This document shows, piece after piece, positions 50,758 through 64,000 of a DNA stretch of 64,000 nt (its first letter is position 1; each line of letters begins with the position of its first letter). Origin of the DNA: Trichoplax sp. H2 (taxonomy: Eukaryota; Placozoa; Uniplacotomia; Trichoplacea). The stretch covers positions 106,074-170,073 of the forward strand of contig NOWV01000171.1 in assembly GCA_003344405.1 (NCBI GenBank), given 5' to 3'. Made by a program: the position numbers and the translations under genes. The notes below the pieces were generated by a model. That model searched no databases. It was not told where the DNA came from and saw only the letters and a program-made list of their open reading frames with translations.

Positions 50758-53726
50758 ATTGTCTTGTTTAAACATTTGCAGTAGAAGTTATTTCTTTTGT
50801 GATAGATTATGATTCTGTTTTTAGTTAGTCTGAGCGTAATCATCAACATTTAATGACAGTATTATGCTTGTTGATTAAAATTTAATATACTAGAAATTTT
50901 AAAATGATAAAAAAATAGGACTATACATCTATAAGCTAATTGAAACTTTAATTGAATGAATGACTGATTTCTTTGATTCCATTTACACCAGTGAATATAT
51001 GCAGTTGCATTACTTTTGTAAAACCGCTAACAGTAGCGGTATGAAATGGGTATAAAAGGAAAACATACAAAAAGTATACCCGTAAATAAAAACGGAGAAA
51101 GTCAGAAACATTGGTTTCTACCGATGATAACTATACTTCAACATTTACTGTTGCGATATGGATAGAATTCTGCATCTGAATGTTAGCAAATGATGGTTCC
51201 GTAAGATAAAGCTGTACAATCCAGCATATAGTAAAATAAGTGTAAATTAGAGAATAGCAAACGACTAATAGTATTTCGATCTATATACGTATGGCCCGGA
51301 TTATCGAGTAATACGATGATGAAAGTTAAACAAGACTATTTAAGTCATATTAGCCAGCGTATATACGGGTATTTTTACTTTCTGTTGTCACGTCAATGCA
51401 TGTAAAAATAGTGATTCATAGGCTGCTTATAGCAAGATATTATGCCTCGTTATAGATATACACCCATATCAAGGTGACAAGGTGTAAACAGTAGCTTTCT
51501 ACTACTAAATGCGTATTCTTAGTAGGTAAAAACAAGTCGCGTCCAAATACACGGTACGTTTTGTTACTTGATAACTGCATAGGAGTTTACATAATGACAG
51601 CAAAATTATGAATATTTTGATATTATAACACACTCGCATACGAGATACGAGGAAAATACATAATTATTGATCTTTATGTAAATAACAATGAATAATAAAG
51701 GCAATTTATTAGATGCCAGGTGCACCATACTACATGCCATTTGGTATATAACAAAAATCGCGACGTATCAGAATAGCTTTAGATAGTCGAATTAGTAGTA
51801 ATATGTATCATATCTGTTGAAGGATAAAAAATATACCATAATTTATAGAAAACTAGATAGGTTCACAGCCGTATTATGATCTCTTAGAGGTTATTGAACG
51901 TTATGTATGTTAATACATTAAAAAGTTGAAGTTCTAATACTTTAATTCTACCGTATGATTTCATAGTGTACTACTATTCTAAATTTTTAGTCAACACTTA
52001 GGTTATCGTCCTTAATAATCCTTTACAACAGCAATTGATTCTTTAAAATAATATCTTATTAGAGCTTTTACTCTTCATTTTTTATAAGAATTCTCATAGC
52101 ATAATAATTAATTTTTTTCACCCTAAAATGTCGCATTATGAAGATGGAAATATAGTAAACAAAATCTTTTAGTCCTAACAGAAGCGCTACTGTATCCTCA
52201 CAAGATGACAAGAGTAATTGAAAATAAACCAGATTCTCATTCGTAATCATGGGTCTTACGTAGTGTTCACTGTTTGTTTACTAGAAAATCCTTTTACAGT
52301 ATAATTTAAACAATGGTTATTAGGAGATAGTCGAAGATTTTAATTTCGGGTGATAATAGAGTTAATGGCTATAAAAATTCTCATATCTTACCAATTAACA
52401 ACATAGGAGCCCAAGATGATGATTTTTAGAATTTCTACCGCTATAGACGATCAATATACTATTCCATCATGAGTAATACCGAGTAGCGAGTAGCAGCATC
52501 ATTTTTTCAGATGCTTTTATTAAAAGTCATTTATAACAGTTTTTGACATAAATTTAGCAATGACGTTATTGATTTAACAATAAAAGAAAATCGGCGTCTG
52601 TTCAAATTTCCTTATAAGTATAGGCCTGAATTGCCTTCATACCTGCTTTATCAAAATTACTAAAGAATTATTTTTTAAAATTTGACTGACATTGGATTAT
52701 GATTTTGATCTTCAATCGCCATAGTTTAAAAGCTAGTAAAATATTGTTTTGGACAGTTTTTAGTTAATTGATACGTTTATGATTTACGAGAATGATGAAC
52801 TTTGATTGAATTATTACTATATCAAACAGATAATGGTAAATATTGCCGATAGCTTGCTATAGTCGAATAAAACGGTTAGTTTACTATTAGACCGTTACGT
52901 TTATTGATTATAACTATTTTAATTAAAATAGTCGATAAGTCAAGCAATATTATTGCTAAGACAGATCAAAAAATGCTCGGATGAGAGCGTTAAAGTAGTA
53001 AATTAGCCGTTATTAATGCTTATACTCTCTCTTTCGATGGCCTATTGATTGTCGATAACGCTGCTTCATGTAGAAGGAATTTAAAGTTATTTTTCTGCGC
53101 CAGCTATTGTCAAACAAAATTGTTTTCTTCTCTTTCATGCAATTTCCTAATAATAAATTTTATCGATTGTCTTGCGTATTAAATCAGTATAATAGCAATG
53201 AAAATGAAATTTATATGGCTAAGAATAGTTTTCTATACAAAATTGGTCATAAAAAGGATGATAAATGTATTGTAACTCCTTTGTTATAATTCGACAATAT
53301 CAGTTTTTATGATCATGATCGATGCAAGCAGTTTGCATAGAGAAAAACCTATAGTATAGTTGCGATCAACCAAGACAAACTCAGTATTGAAAAATTGATA
53401 GCAGCAAATGAATTGAACTGATTATACTACAGAGAAGAAAAGATTGCATAAAAACTCAACTGAAAATTGCCCTACTTTAAAGAGGTTAATAAATTGTGTT
53501 TCCTGAATATTTCAACAGACAAAGTAAAGTGTACTGCTAGTAGTTGCAAAGAGTCATTGATATTGCTTATTCTCGTATGCTATCTTTTCACTCATGTTGT
53601 AAAAATAGGCTTAAAAATTACTGATTTCTTCATGGTTATTTTTGAAGTAGTTATTTAATAGAAATTAATTTATCTTATAATAACGAACCTAACTTTTAAA
53701 TTGTTGTTCAATTTGAAGAAAAAGCG
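50758..53726. other. Intergenic region between the third and fourth aminopeptidase genes
   Basis: No gene was recognised. A candidate polyadenylation signal AATAAA for the upstream gene lies at 51085-51090. Open stretches on either strand (for example 53107-53289 and 53467-53658) are short, AT-rich and have no features of exons. No clear TATA box was seen before 53727. Confidence 0.5.
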
Positions 53727-56700
53727 ATGGTCAACGAGGCAAAATATCAACTAATCCAGAGTCGAAATGACGATGATGGACCCGATGAAGTTCCTGATAT
53801 AGATAGTACCATTAAATGTTGCTGCTGCCGAATAATGAAACATCGGGCTTATTTCTATTGCTTTGTACTTACAATAGTATTACTGTTTGCTATGATTTCT
53901 TTGGTATTAGCCATTGTATCACAAAATTATATTCGGCCCTCCGTTTCCAATAATGACACATCCAAATGTACAAGTAACATCAACTTTACACCGTCATCGA
54001 ATCAAGATCCTGCCAGACTAGCTTCTACCTCTACTAATGGTGAACTATTCCCTTATAGTCACACACGATTGCCACAAACTATATTCCCATTACATTATGA
54101 GATCTACTTGCATCCTAACTACGCTAAATTACAAACTCATGGTGAAATTAAAATTAATCTAAGCTGTGTACAAGCTACATCGTTCATTTTGATTCATGCC
54201 AAAGATATCGATATTCAATCCGTCTTGATTACCGATTTCAGGCAACATCCTATAAATGTCAGTAAAACTTTACAAAACAACTACAACGATTTCTACTATA
54301 TTCAAATGAAAGAATCTTTTCAACCTGATCAAAATTACAACCTGGAGATGACTTTTATCAGTAAGATTTCAACAGAAAAGCTGCAAGGATTTTACCGAGC
54401 AAGCTACAGGGATATGACTGGCAATAATAGGTTAGCTGATCTATGATTTATGTTCTTTATCTGTAGCTTTACTTTTAAGAGACAACGGTAAATTATGATA
54501 TAAGTATATAACTAGTATCAGTTACAGTAAACTAAAAGTGATCGATTTTCCACGATATTGTTACAAAATGGTATCTTATAACAGTTAAAAATGTGAAATG
54601 CTAGCATTAGATATTGCCATCTTCGTTAAACCTGAAAAATTTTTATTTGACAAATCCTAATGGTTTCGATCTTGCAAATGACTTATTATATTTTTATGGA
54701 CTATGTTATTATCGATGAATAAGGCAGTCAACTTACTAAGTTTTCTAATAAATCTTCTGTTAGCTATATTACTATAGGCACAGTCGACATTAGATCAGCA
54801 CAAATATTTAATTAATCCGTTATATCCAGCAAGTAAATATTCTATCTGCCAACCGTTCAAATGATATTTACCATAAATAGAAAGGATGTTTCAATAATCA
54901 GTTAAATTCACTGTATTGCCGGGAATTACACCTACGTTAGTGAAATGAAGTCATACATATATATATAAAATAAGATCAAATAATCCATGAAATATAGACT
55001 ACATTAAGTACCAATATTCATTAACATCAGTTTTCCATCTGAAATTGAGTTATCCTAGCGAAGAATTTCTACTGCCAAAGATTAAACTTACTTTTTACAT
55101 CTTTATATAATCTAAGTCGAATATTCTTTCTTTGCATCATCATATGGTGACCCATGAATAAGTTGAATTACTGTACTAATACTATATGATCTCAACTAGC
55201 ATTGCTTACGAAATTCATAATTCTTAAATTCAATGTTAAATTACTGTAAAGCACTAAATAATTCATTCTTTTTCTAATCCCATAACGAGTATATCTAAAG
55301 TTAAACTTACTCGCTGTATACTTAGTACTAAATGATATAGATATAGTTTCATGTCTATTTTAATCGATCTAAGTATAGAGCTGGATCCTTTCTAAATTTC
55401 GAGACGTTTGTATCTACAGTTACAATAGATGCCTTTACCAACTCTGGAAAACGTGATTCTAGTGTCCCTAATACTGTTCCAGATTAATTTAAATTTAATA
55501 TTTCGAAAATCCCCCAAATTTATATTTTGATTGTGGAAATTTGGTTACTTCTATTGCTATAGGCTAATCAAAATCCAGTACTTTTTCAAAGCTGAGTAAC
55601 ACGTATATCGATGATAAACGATAAATTGTTTATAAGCGCTAGATAGGTTAAATCTAGTTATATTTTATTAGTTATATGCTGCCCAAATCTAGTAGTTGAT
55701 CGAAATCTATAACATATGGATCTATAGTTGAATCAATAGATACAGGTAGCTCGTAATAGTCGTAACCTAAATTATGTATTAGGATAGTCTAGGTAAATTT
55801 AGTTTATATATCGTTAAATAATCTAGATCAATTACGGCATTACATCTAAATTTTATAACGCACCACGTGGATTTCATTCCAGTCAATTTGCGAAAATAGG
55901 AACGTTTCTCTAAATGTAATTTAATTTTAAATTTATGACATATATATATATAACATAGCCACGGTTAAGCTTACTTATCGAGCTGTTGGTGTACATTATG
56001 TATTTTCTAATTCCGGTATTATTTCCAAAATTTCGTTTCATACAGCCTTAGACATATATTTCAAACTTGATGCTATATCTAAATACCTTCATAACCTATC
56101 TATATAGCATAAATACCGTTGAGTAAAATTACCGATACTATCCCTTGAGATAAAAATTTCTATTTGTTATTCTATCTAATTAGGTTAACGAGTTTTCTTG
56201 CAATAGTTAATACAGCCCTACATTTTATTCTTTACTGAGAAGTTAAAAAGCGGTCCTAACAAATGCAGATATCGGGAAATGTAACTTATACTTTATGTAT
56301 GGGGGTTAGCTTTCTGCAGTAATAAAAAATTGCCAACTTGCAATCTTTTACACGAGCAAATCGATGATATCCATCATAATTTTATAGCTCCTAACTACCG
56401 ATAGCATCTTATAAGACTTACTAATAGACTGAATTATCCATAGTAGCAGGCTTTAAATTAATAGATTCTTTCATAATTTATATAAAACCTTAGCATCAAT
56501 AACCTATTTCAAATGATAATTAATTACTGATATTATAATTATTTGCTGGATAGGTATATGTACGTTACCCAATTTGAAGCTGCTTCTGCAAGATCTGCCT
56601 TTCCTTGTTTTGATGAACCCGGTATGAAGGTTACTGTATCTTTAACTATTGTAAGACCAAGCGGCTACCAAGCTCTATCTAACATGCCCATTGAAGATAG

Positions 56701-59700
56701 TATTGTGCTAAATACGGAAAATAATATGGTAGCAGTCAAGTTTGCAAAGAGCGTGAATATGAGCACGTATTTGATAGCATTCGCAGTAGTTGATTATCAT
56801 TACTTAGAAAGACGCCAAGGTTCAGTTCATGTAAGTTTTTACTATCAATCTGGTTTAATTATAGTTTACAAACGATAATGGATCATTTTTTAATTGAATC
56901 ATGTAACCAACAATAGCTTTATGTTCAATCTATTCTAACTTGTTACAAATGCTAACGATGAAAGAATGCATAAGATTATGGCAAAGCAGTAATTTGATGC
57001 TCGATTAAGAATAAAAGAACTCAATAAAATTGACCTGCATTATCTAATTTTAAGATTCGAACTTGGGCACCAGCTGATAAAATCAATTATACCGAAGTCG
57101 CTCTGAACGCTAGTGTTAAAATCTTACCATATTATCGAAAATTATTTGGTATTGCATATCCACTCCCAAAGCTAGGTTTGATCACTTTTGTTGAATTACT
57201 CCGTATGTCTTAAATTATGACCTATCATAATTATCAACAATTAAATAAATTTGTATATTGCTGAATAAAATGCCATAGTCATAAAATAAGTACTGCGGTC
57301 AATTATATCCATTTATCAGTATAAATGCAATCATAACGTAATTAATTAATATCTTATTCATATTAATAGATTTGATAGCTGTACCGGATTTTTCTGCTGG
57401 TGCTATGGAAAACTGGGGTCTAATTACTTTTCGAGAGACATCATTGCTTTATAATCCTAAAGTAGGCACAATCAGTAATTTTGAGCGTGTTGTCACTACG
57501 GTTGCACATGAACTGGCTCATCAGGTAAGATCGAGTTTTTCATCGAGCATTATTAATATGAAATGGCAATGCAATTATCGCAAACCTCTATAGTGCTGTT
57601 TGCGAAGGACTATTTAGACATAGATATCCCATTCGAATCTCATATTTAATAAATACTTTAGAATTCACTGATTGTTTCGTTTTATAACAAAGATAACATC
57701 ATAAATTATTTTCATTTGTAAATTAGAAATTATTACATTTTCGGTTGTACTGTTCAGAAAACTGCTTGTCTCATTTGAAAGCTATGTAATTATGACATAG
57801 TTATGAATAATAGCTGTTTCCCATACCGAGATAGTTTTACTTCTGTGGAAATGATTTATAAGCCTAATGACTAAAACATACAGTTCAAAACTTCTACCAC
57901 GGCTGGTACATACAGTACTGACCGTCATGAAATTGCAGCATAATAATTTAGTACCTAATTTTTATAAAAAAGAATCTTGTGCAAATTGATGAAATGTTGT
58001 ATTATTTCATTCAGAGTAGCTATAAAGAATTCGTGCAGTATAAGCGTAAATTAAGCAATGTTTAGTATACAGCTGTTGTAAAATCTATCCTGCAGTAACC
58101 TGAAAATTTTTTATCTTATGCCTTATTAATATCTAAATAACTTTTAGTGGTTTGGTAACCTGGTCACAATGAGATGGTGGAGTGATTTGTGGCTGAATGA
58201 AGGCTTTGCTTCTTTTGTCGAATATTTAGGCGGCAATCTAGCTGCCCCAAGTCTTCATATTGTGAGTTTTTGCAGCATTAAATATCTATAGACTGAAAGA
58301 TTTACTAGATAATGAAGTATTTATATTGACCATTTAATGAAACTATAGCTAGAAAGCCTCTATATGAAGGAATTCATACCAGCAATGCAATATGACAGCT
58401 ACATTAATTCTCATCCGATCCTGCAAAATGTTGATAGAACAACTGAAATTGGCGCTTTGTTTGACAAAATTTCATACTCGAAGGTAAAAATTGTTTAACG
58501 TTTGGTAATCGGACAGCTAATTTTGTCTATTTTGTACAACACATACAATCTGAATTATTTATTTAATATTAGGGATGCTGTGTTTTGACAATGTTACAAG
58601 ATTATTTAAATTCTACCATATTCTTTAACGGTCTTCGCAAGTACTTGATTACCTATAAATACCGAAATGCTGACAGTGATGATCTATGGAATTCGATTTC
58701 TTCGGTTTGATAAGATATTTACGCAACTACGTAATAATTAAATATTATTACTCATAAAATCCTCTAAAAGTGCAGTAAAGGCATTCCCTAACAAACATTA
58801 CCAAAGTTATTACTGATTAATTTATCGATTTGTTTCTAATTCATTTTATTTTATAACTGATCATGTGTTTCAATTTAGATATACAGATATGATTTAAAAC
58901 CTGTCATGAACAGTTGGACACATCAATCAGGATTTCCTTTGATTACAATAAAATATGATAGCTTGTATAGCAGTTATATTGTTTCTCAGGAAAGATTTTC
59001 AATGTCTGCAGGAAATCAACAATTTAATAAAACTGATAGGTAATATTTCTGTACAGTATAAAAAATCGAATATTGTCTCTTGTGAAGTACTCATTTATGC
59101 TATCTTCAAACCGTTACTATGACTAAAAATCTTTTAGCTAAAAACTAGCTTTAATTAATCTTTTCATATCATTTATAGTACCTTATGGCACATACCGATA
59201 CGATATATTACCGGAGAAGGTCTTGCAGGTAGAGTGATGATGACCGCTAAAGAAAGTAAGTGTCTTTATTCTAAAATCATCCGCTCATTTCTTAAAATAT
59301 ACTATAGATAATTTGACACAGGAATTAAAATGATGATTGACAGCCAAATATTTAATTACTGATTAAACCCTACAGTGGCAGTGAAATTTGTAAAAAGCCA
59401 GCATTGGATTAAAGCAAATTATTTGCAAAAGGGATACTATCGTGTCAATTACGAGCTTGAAAATTGGGTTAAATTAATAAAACAACTCCAAGAGAATTAT
59501 AATGTTAGTAATATTCGTAGCTAATAGTTTAAATTTTTGTCTATAAAAATTTCGTATTGCTTAGAATAAAATGCTTTTAATATATTCCATCTATATTTAT
59601 TTATACATTAATAATACAAGTATATAAGTAAATTGTCGATTTATGGAACGAGTGACTTGTACTATCTCAATTAGCGAATCATTTTATTAAAAAATTTTCG

Positions 59701-62279
59701 AATTATAAATATCTGTATCTATAAAATATAGAAATTATCAAGTCTCGATAGGACCGGGTTATTAGATGATTCCTACAATTTGAATCGGTAATGCAGTTTT
59801 TTTTATACAACTTAAATAAATCCAAAATTGAAAGATACGAAGTTATACAGTAGTTATCATGGCCTATAGATTAATAATCTATAGGCATGTACTATAGTAG
59901 GATCTAATATAAATACCAGCAAGTTTAGGTTATTGATGCATTTTTTATCATTCCAACAGTGCTGATATTTTGGATATTACCGTATTCCTGAACATGACAA
60001 AATATTTAAGAGTGGAAAAGGCCTACAATCCAATGTATGTTGGCTTATCCAAGATTTCAAAAATCATTTCCCTCTTTGAAAGAAACAGTGATGATATCCT
60101 TAATGTTCAGGTATTTTCCAGCCGCTATTCCTTAAGAATTACAACAAACAATAATATGACAGTATTTAATGCTATAAGTTAATCTCATATATTTTTGATA
60201 TATAATTCGTCCGCAATGTTACTATATATGCCCATGAAATGTATAAATTACTAACTAAATATGCAACATATGTTGACAGGATTCTAAAATAAATTTTAAA
60301 GGGATAGTATTACTAGAAATCTAAGCAATGTATATAGAACAAACTCTAAAACGATTTTGATATTTATAAAATTATTTTTTAGCGATATCTACAGTATCTA
60401 GTTGAGCCACAGCTGCGAACACTTGGTTTAGAAGATAAAGGAACAGTGCAAGAAAGGTAGCAATTTTCTAAGATATTAATATAGAATTTGTGTCTTGAGT
60501 ATCCTAAAGGTCATCATGTATTAATAAAATGAAAATAACTTCTTTCGTTTCGGTATCATCATAGAAAAGGCCGCAAGTTTATTATAAGCGTAGCAGCAAT
60601 GGCTAATGATACTAATGTTTTGCAAAACATCACAACCCGTTTTCAAGAATGGCTGCATGGAAAAAATAGGTAATGAAAAATTGCTTTCTTATGGGTGCCG
60701 AAGCACACATGATATACCATTTCTATCCAAAAACTTTAGTCAAGCTCAGAACTGCAATTAGATGTGCAATGCATATTTAATTAACTCGAATAATAACTAT
60801 TATATGCTAACTAACTATATTTATGGTATGGCATACACTAGATACAGAATTCTTAGAACTAGGCTTTTTAGTATCCGCATGTAGACCTACAGAAATGCCA
60901 ATCCGTATCATAATTTTTTTTATTCTTCCAGTCCCACACTATTTCCATTTACGTATTTTAAAGCAATCTGTAAATGGGCTTGAGAATACAGCATCATAAT
61001 TTTCAGTATTTTCCGCTTCCAACTGTATAGTATTCAAACTACCGCTTACTGGCTATCCCTAATAAAATTTGCACATGTTTTTCACTAACCTTAGAAATTT
61101 TTGGCGCTTTACAATCATGTAGAGTCCCTTTTTAAATTAACGGCCATCTATAATTAACTAGCATAATTGCTTTTTACTTACCGCAACAAAATATAACTAT
61201 CTCCAAATCTTAAAATATTCCAATTTATTCAAAGATATTCCGTAGTAAATTTAATTTAGGATTAGTATCAAAATTTATAATATTATCTCGATCTTACTAT
61301 AATCTGGTCGAATTTAAGGCTTCTAGCTTTGTGCTGGCACAATTGTTTTCAATATCATTAACGTATCCATTTAAATTACCGATTTTAGTATTCCAATTGA
61401 ATTAAAGGCTATTTATATAATAAATGGAATCAAAATGACTGGTAACGATGAATGGGAAAAGTTACTACGAAAATATGATGCCACCAACGACGCTAATTTA
61501 AAACGTCTTTATATTAATGCTTTATCTGCTAGTAATAACCAATCTTTACTTAGGCGGTTAGTCCATTTAAATTATTATCGTTTAATTTACAGTTTATTTA
61601 GTACTTATTTACCTCTCTTAACCATTTCGCATATAATTTGGTTAGACTGCTAGAATTGTCCAAAGATCATACCAAGATACCAAAATCTGAAATTATGAAC
61701 GTCGTCAGCGCTGTCAGTGGCAGTAGAGCTGGCGAAGAAATGGCATGGAATTTTGTAATAGAAAACTGGAAGTACTTCATAGATACGTAAGATTGCTCTA
61801 AGTGATTTAGCAAACTTTAGTCGTCTCTAGATATTGTTATATATATATTAATGATTGCGATATTATAATTATTAGATAGAGTTATTTATTAAAATATGGG
61901 AAAAAAGGTTGATCCATTTATGATTCTTTCTTTTAGCTTCTCTGGTGATCTATTTTTAATGGCTGATTTGATTGATACAGTGATAAGCAGCTGTCACAGC
62001 GAGACTCAACTAATGAAGGTATTAAAACTACATAATTTTAGCAAGATACAACAATCTCATTGAGACTTGCAAATAAGAAAATCCGTCCATTCTGAAATCA
62101 CTATTTTTATTTTGATATGATAGATAAAAGAATTTTTTTCATGTCATGGCGATGCTGGAACTGGTGGACTTGTTGTAAACGAAGCAATAGAAAAAGTAGA
62201 GGCTATTTTCCGATGGAGAAAGAAAAACTACAATGACGCCAGGAACTGGTTTCAGTATATTCAATCAGAAATTGAATAG
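53727..62279 (+). CDS. Membrane-bound M1 zinc aminopeptidase, complete
   Basis: Eighteen exons give 978 aa: 53727-54430, 56554-56830, 57055-57175, 57370-57524, 58148-58261, 58349-58483, 58573-58704, 58879-59039, 59179-59255, 59376-59503, 59732-59787, 59960-60110, 60383-60456, 60565-60669, 61389-61556, 61646-61786, 61937-62018, 62124-62279. The cytoplasmic tail (about 40 residues) carries four adjacent Cys (31-34) next to the membrane helix (about 41-64), a possible acylation site. Active site: GAMEN at 378-382, HELAH at 414-418, zinc ligand E437, catalytic Tyr 500. Its 18-exon layout matches the gene at 41710-50757: 13 exons have identical length and the other five differ by multiples of three, so the two are tandem duplicates. 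Like its sisters it is a predicted cell-surface aminopeptidase with a C-terminal ERAP1-C-like region; specificity is unknown. The start ATG follows AAAAAGCG and begins a 234-codon first exon. The donor at 61557 (GTTAGT) keeps the shared exon length. Confidence 0.95.
54431..56553 (+). other. Large first intron of the fourth aminopeptidase gene
   Basis: Very AT-rich, with short (AT)n runs near 54957-54968 and 55941-55953. No exon, RNA gene or repeat family was recognised. All four genes of the array share a long intron at this position where it is visible. Confidence 0.6.
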
Positions 62280-62374
62280 TATATTGTGAATGAAAATATG
62301 CTCTTTTATCTTTAAAGAATACATTTTAGCTAATAGGAATTGCTTGAGATTGTTCATTACTGCCGTATTAAAGA

Positions 62375-62380
62375 AATAAA
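62375..62380 (+). promoter_or_regulatory. Candidate polyadenylation signal of the fourth aminopeptidase gene
   Basis: AATAAA about 96 bases after the stop codon at 62279, followed by a T/G-rich stretch. Position and sequence fit a short 3' UTR. Confidence 0.55.
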
Positions 62381-62485
62381 AGTTTGTCCGTTATAGTTAT
62401 TTAATTAGTGTGATCGTTATTCTTGAGTCATTACTGAAATTTGTTCGGTTTATCAAGAGGTAATTTATATCATTTATTCATATTT

Positions 62486-63415
62486 ACAATAGATTGGCAT
62501 AAGAAGTATATCTCTAATCACCACTTATAAAATATTTGTTTTTAAATCCCTCGATCAGCCATTTGGAATATTACCGAAATACCCTAACTACGCTACATTA
62601 CCGCCAATTTATATACATACTTACATATATTGTAGGACAGGTGTACTTACTATATTTGATTATTTGTGAGGTAGCAATTTATTAATTTTAGTAATAGTTC
62701 GATTTTTGGCAAAGTACAATAGACTTTAATAGCAGTTACGATATAGTTCTTAGTAATATCATGTACGGGTACTCATTATGTATATTCGCTGGCTATTCAT
62801 AGTTCCAATGATAAATTTATAGTAATCAAGAAGTCTCATGCAATATCATGTAACATTTATCCACTTAAATTGACAATACATTGGCACTAAAAATTATATC
62901 TGATTACCCTTTATCAAATTTTTGTTTTAAAATCTCCTCAATCAGCCATTTGGAATGTTACCGAAATACCATAACTCCGTCATAAAGCAACTAGGCTATA
63001 TATACAATCTATCCGTACTCGTATATATTGTAAAGCGTACGTACTGGATAGATTTGATTATTTTTGTGGCAGTTATTTCTAGATTTTAATGAATGTCAGA
63101 TTTTGACGCTCAAACTGAATAAGGACCGTATAGTAGCGCTGGAAAATATTACATAAGAGGTTGAATATGGAAACTCTTATTTTAATTATTACCGAAAAGG
63201 ACAGCACGTCTATTTGATTTGTAAGCGACATTTATGAATATTGATAATCCTGAGAGATATTACATTTGGTAATGTATATAGGCTTTTTATACCAATTATG
63301 GTATAGCTGTTAGTAACATTGTCTACGGATACTCGTTATGTATATTAGCTAGGTATTCATAGTACTAATGATAGATTTGTAAAGATTTCTGATGCAATAC
63401 CTCAGCCTTTACATA
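62486..63415. repeat. Diverged direct repeat pair with an insertion in the second copy
   Basis: Copy A starts at 62486 and copy B at 62873 (period 387 at the left side; shared CAGCCATTTGGAAT and TTACCGAAATACC). The right parts match as well (CTCATTATGTATATTCGCTG near 62773 against CTCGTTATGTATATTAGCTA near 63333). The offset there is about 560, so copy B holds roughly 170 extra bases between about 63100 and 63270. Confidence 0.75.
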
Positions 63416-64000
63416 ATTATATGGGTCTAGTCAATCTGCAAACGATTTGGTTGTAATATTAAACTAAAAACACTCAGAGTTAGCTACTTTACTTTGCTTT
63501 TTTACGCGTTGTAGAGCAGCTATCAATAGAACTTGATTAAAAATCACCAATACTTATTTAGTTAGTTGAATGCGAGACGACAGTAATAAAAACATTAAGG
63601 TTTTTAGTGAGCTAATACAATATACCGTGGTAAAATTATGAGTTACATCATAAATTTCCGCATTCATATTCAGGTATTATCTACAAAGATCGATCTTAGT
63701 ATTGAATCCTTTTCATAATAGATGAAATAGTCACGCCATTTTATTCTGAGCAATTGGAAGGAGTGTAAAAATTAGCTATACTTAAATTAAAAATTTAAAG
63801 TAAAAATGAACGTATTTCCGATCACTGCATGCTGTGTGGACAGCGATATTTCGGTACAGTTTTTATATTATACTCGTAAACCCACAATGAAATAGTAGAT
63901 AAAAATATTTATCTAAATGCGTTTTCTTGCTATTTCACCACTTGTTATGATTTTTGACCATTATTATATTTGTGAGAGTGTTACCACATTTGCTGGCATC

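Larger units (their letters stand above)
62280..64000. other. Right end: 3' flank, no gene seen
   Basis: Apart from the polyadenylation signal and the diverged repeat pair listed separately, no coding exon, RNA gene or start of a further aminopeptidase copy is visible up to the window edge. Confidence 0.5.

Noticed and set aside
61553-61558. A GC-type donor (AG|GC) for the exon starting at 61389
   Set aside because: A GT donor three bases later gives the exact 168-base length found in the other three genes.
1-64000. tRNA, rRNA or intact transposon genes
   Set aside because: Scanned by eye for B-box-like GTTCGA contexts and for long transposase or reverse-transcriptase frames; none convincing. 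A tRNA or repeat search program could overturn this.

Overview
The window is strongly AT-rich metazoan nuclear DNA, with many short GT-AG introns, TATA-box-type promoters and animal-type domain architectures (type II membrane aminopeptidases; ankyrin-ZU5-UPA-death domain). Gene density, short introns and base composition suggest an early-branching animal; a placozoan such as Trichoplax is my best guess, but this is inference and no marker fixes the species.

Layout: (1) 598-7185, + strand: 19 exons of an M1-family (aminopeptidase N-like) gene whose first exon lies left of the window. Its frame is intact but its active site is destroyed. (2) 11627-21067, +: a complete 20-exon M1 aminopeptidase (991 aa). 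(3) 23222-34105, - strand: a 25-exon gene (1080 aa) encoding three successive six-ankyrin-repeat blocks, then ZU5, a UPA-like region and a C-terminal death domain. (4) 34.1-41.6 kb: gene-poor DNA with a 156-bp tandem repeat and short inverted repeats. (5) 41710-50757, +: an 18-exon M1 aminopeptidase (987 aa) behind a good TATA box. (6) 53727-62279, +: an 18-exon M1 aminopeptidase (978 aa). (7) 62.3-64 kb: diverged direct repeats, no gene seen.

The exon models were built by hand: each junction uses GT/AG, phases agree throughout, and the four aminopeptidases confirm each other exon by exon. The M1 genes form two subfamilies. Genes 1 and 2 share one exon structure; genes 3 and 4 share another with two fewer introns. 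So the array is two pairs of tandem duplicates, separated by the antisense ankyrin/death-domain gene. Genes 2, 3 and 4 keep the zinc site HExxH-x18-E, the exopeptidase motif (GAMEN or SAMEN) and the catalytic Tyr, and should be cell-surface aminopeptidases. Gene 1 is a predicted pseudoenzyme.

The most notable observations are the catalytically dead but well-preserved aminopeptidase, and the threefold duplication of a seven-exon cassette (six ankyrin repeats plus a linker) in the death-domain gene, which recalls the six-repeat subdomains of true ankyrins.
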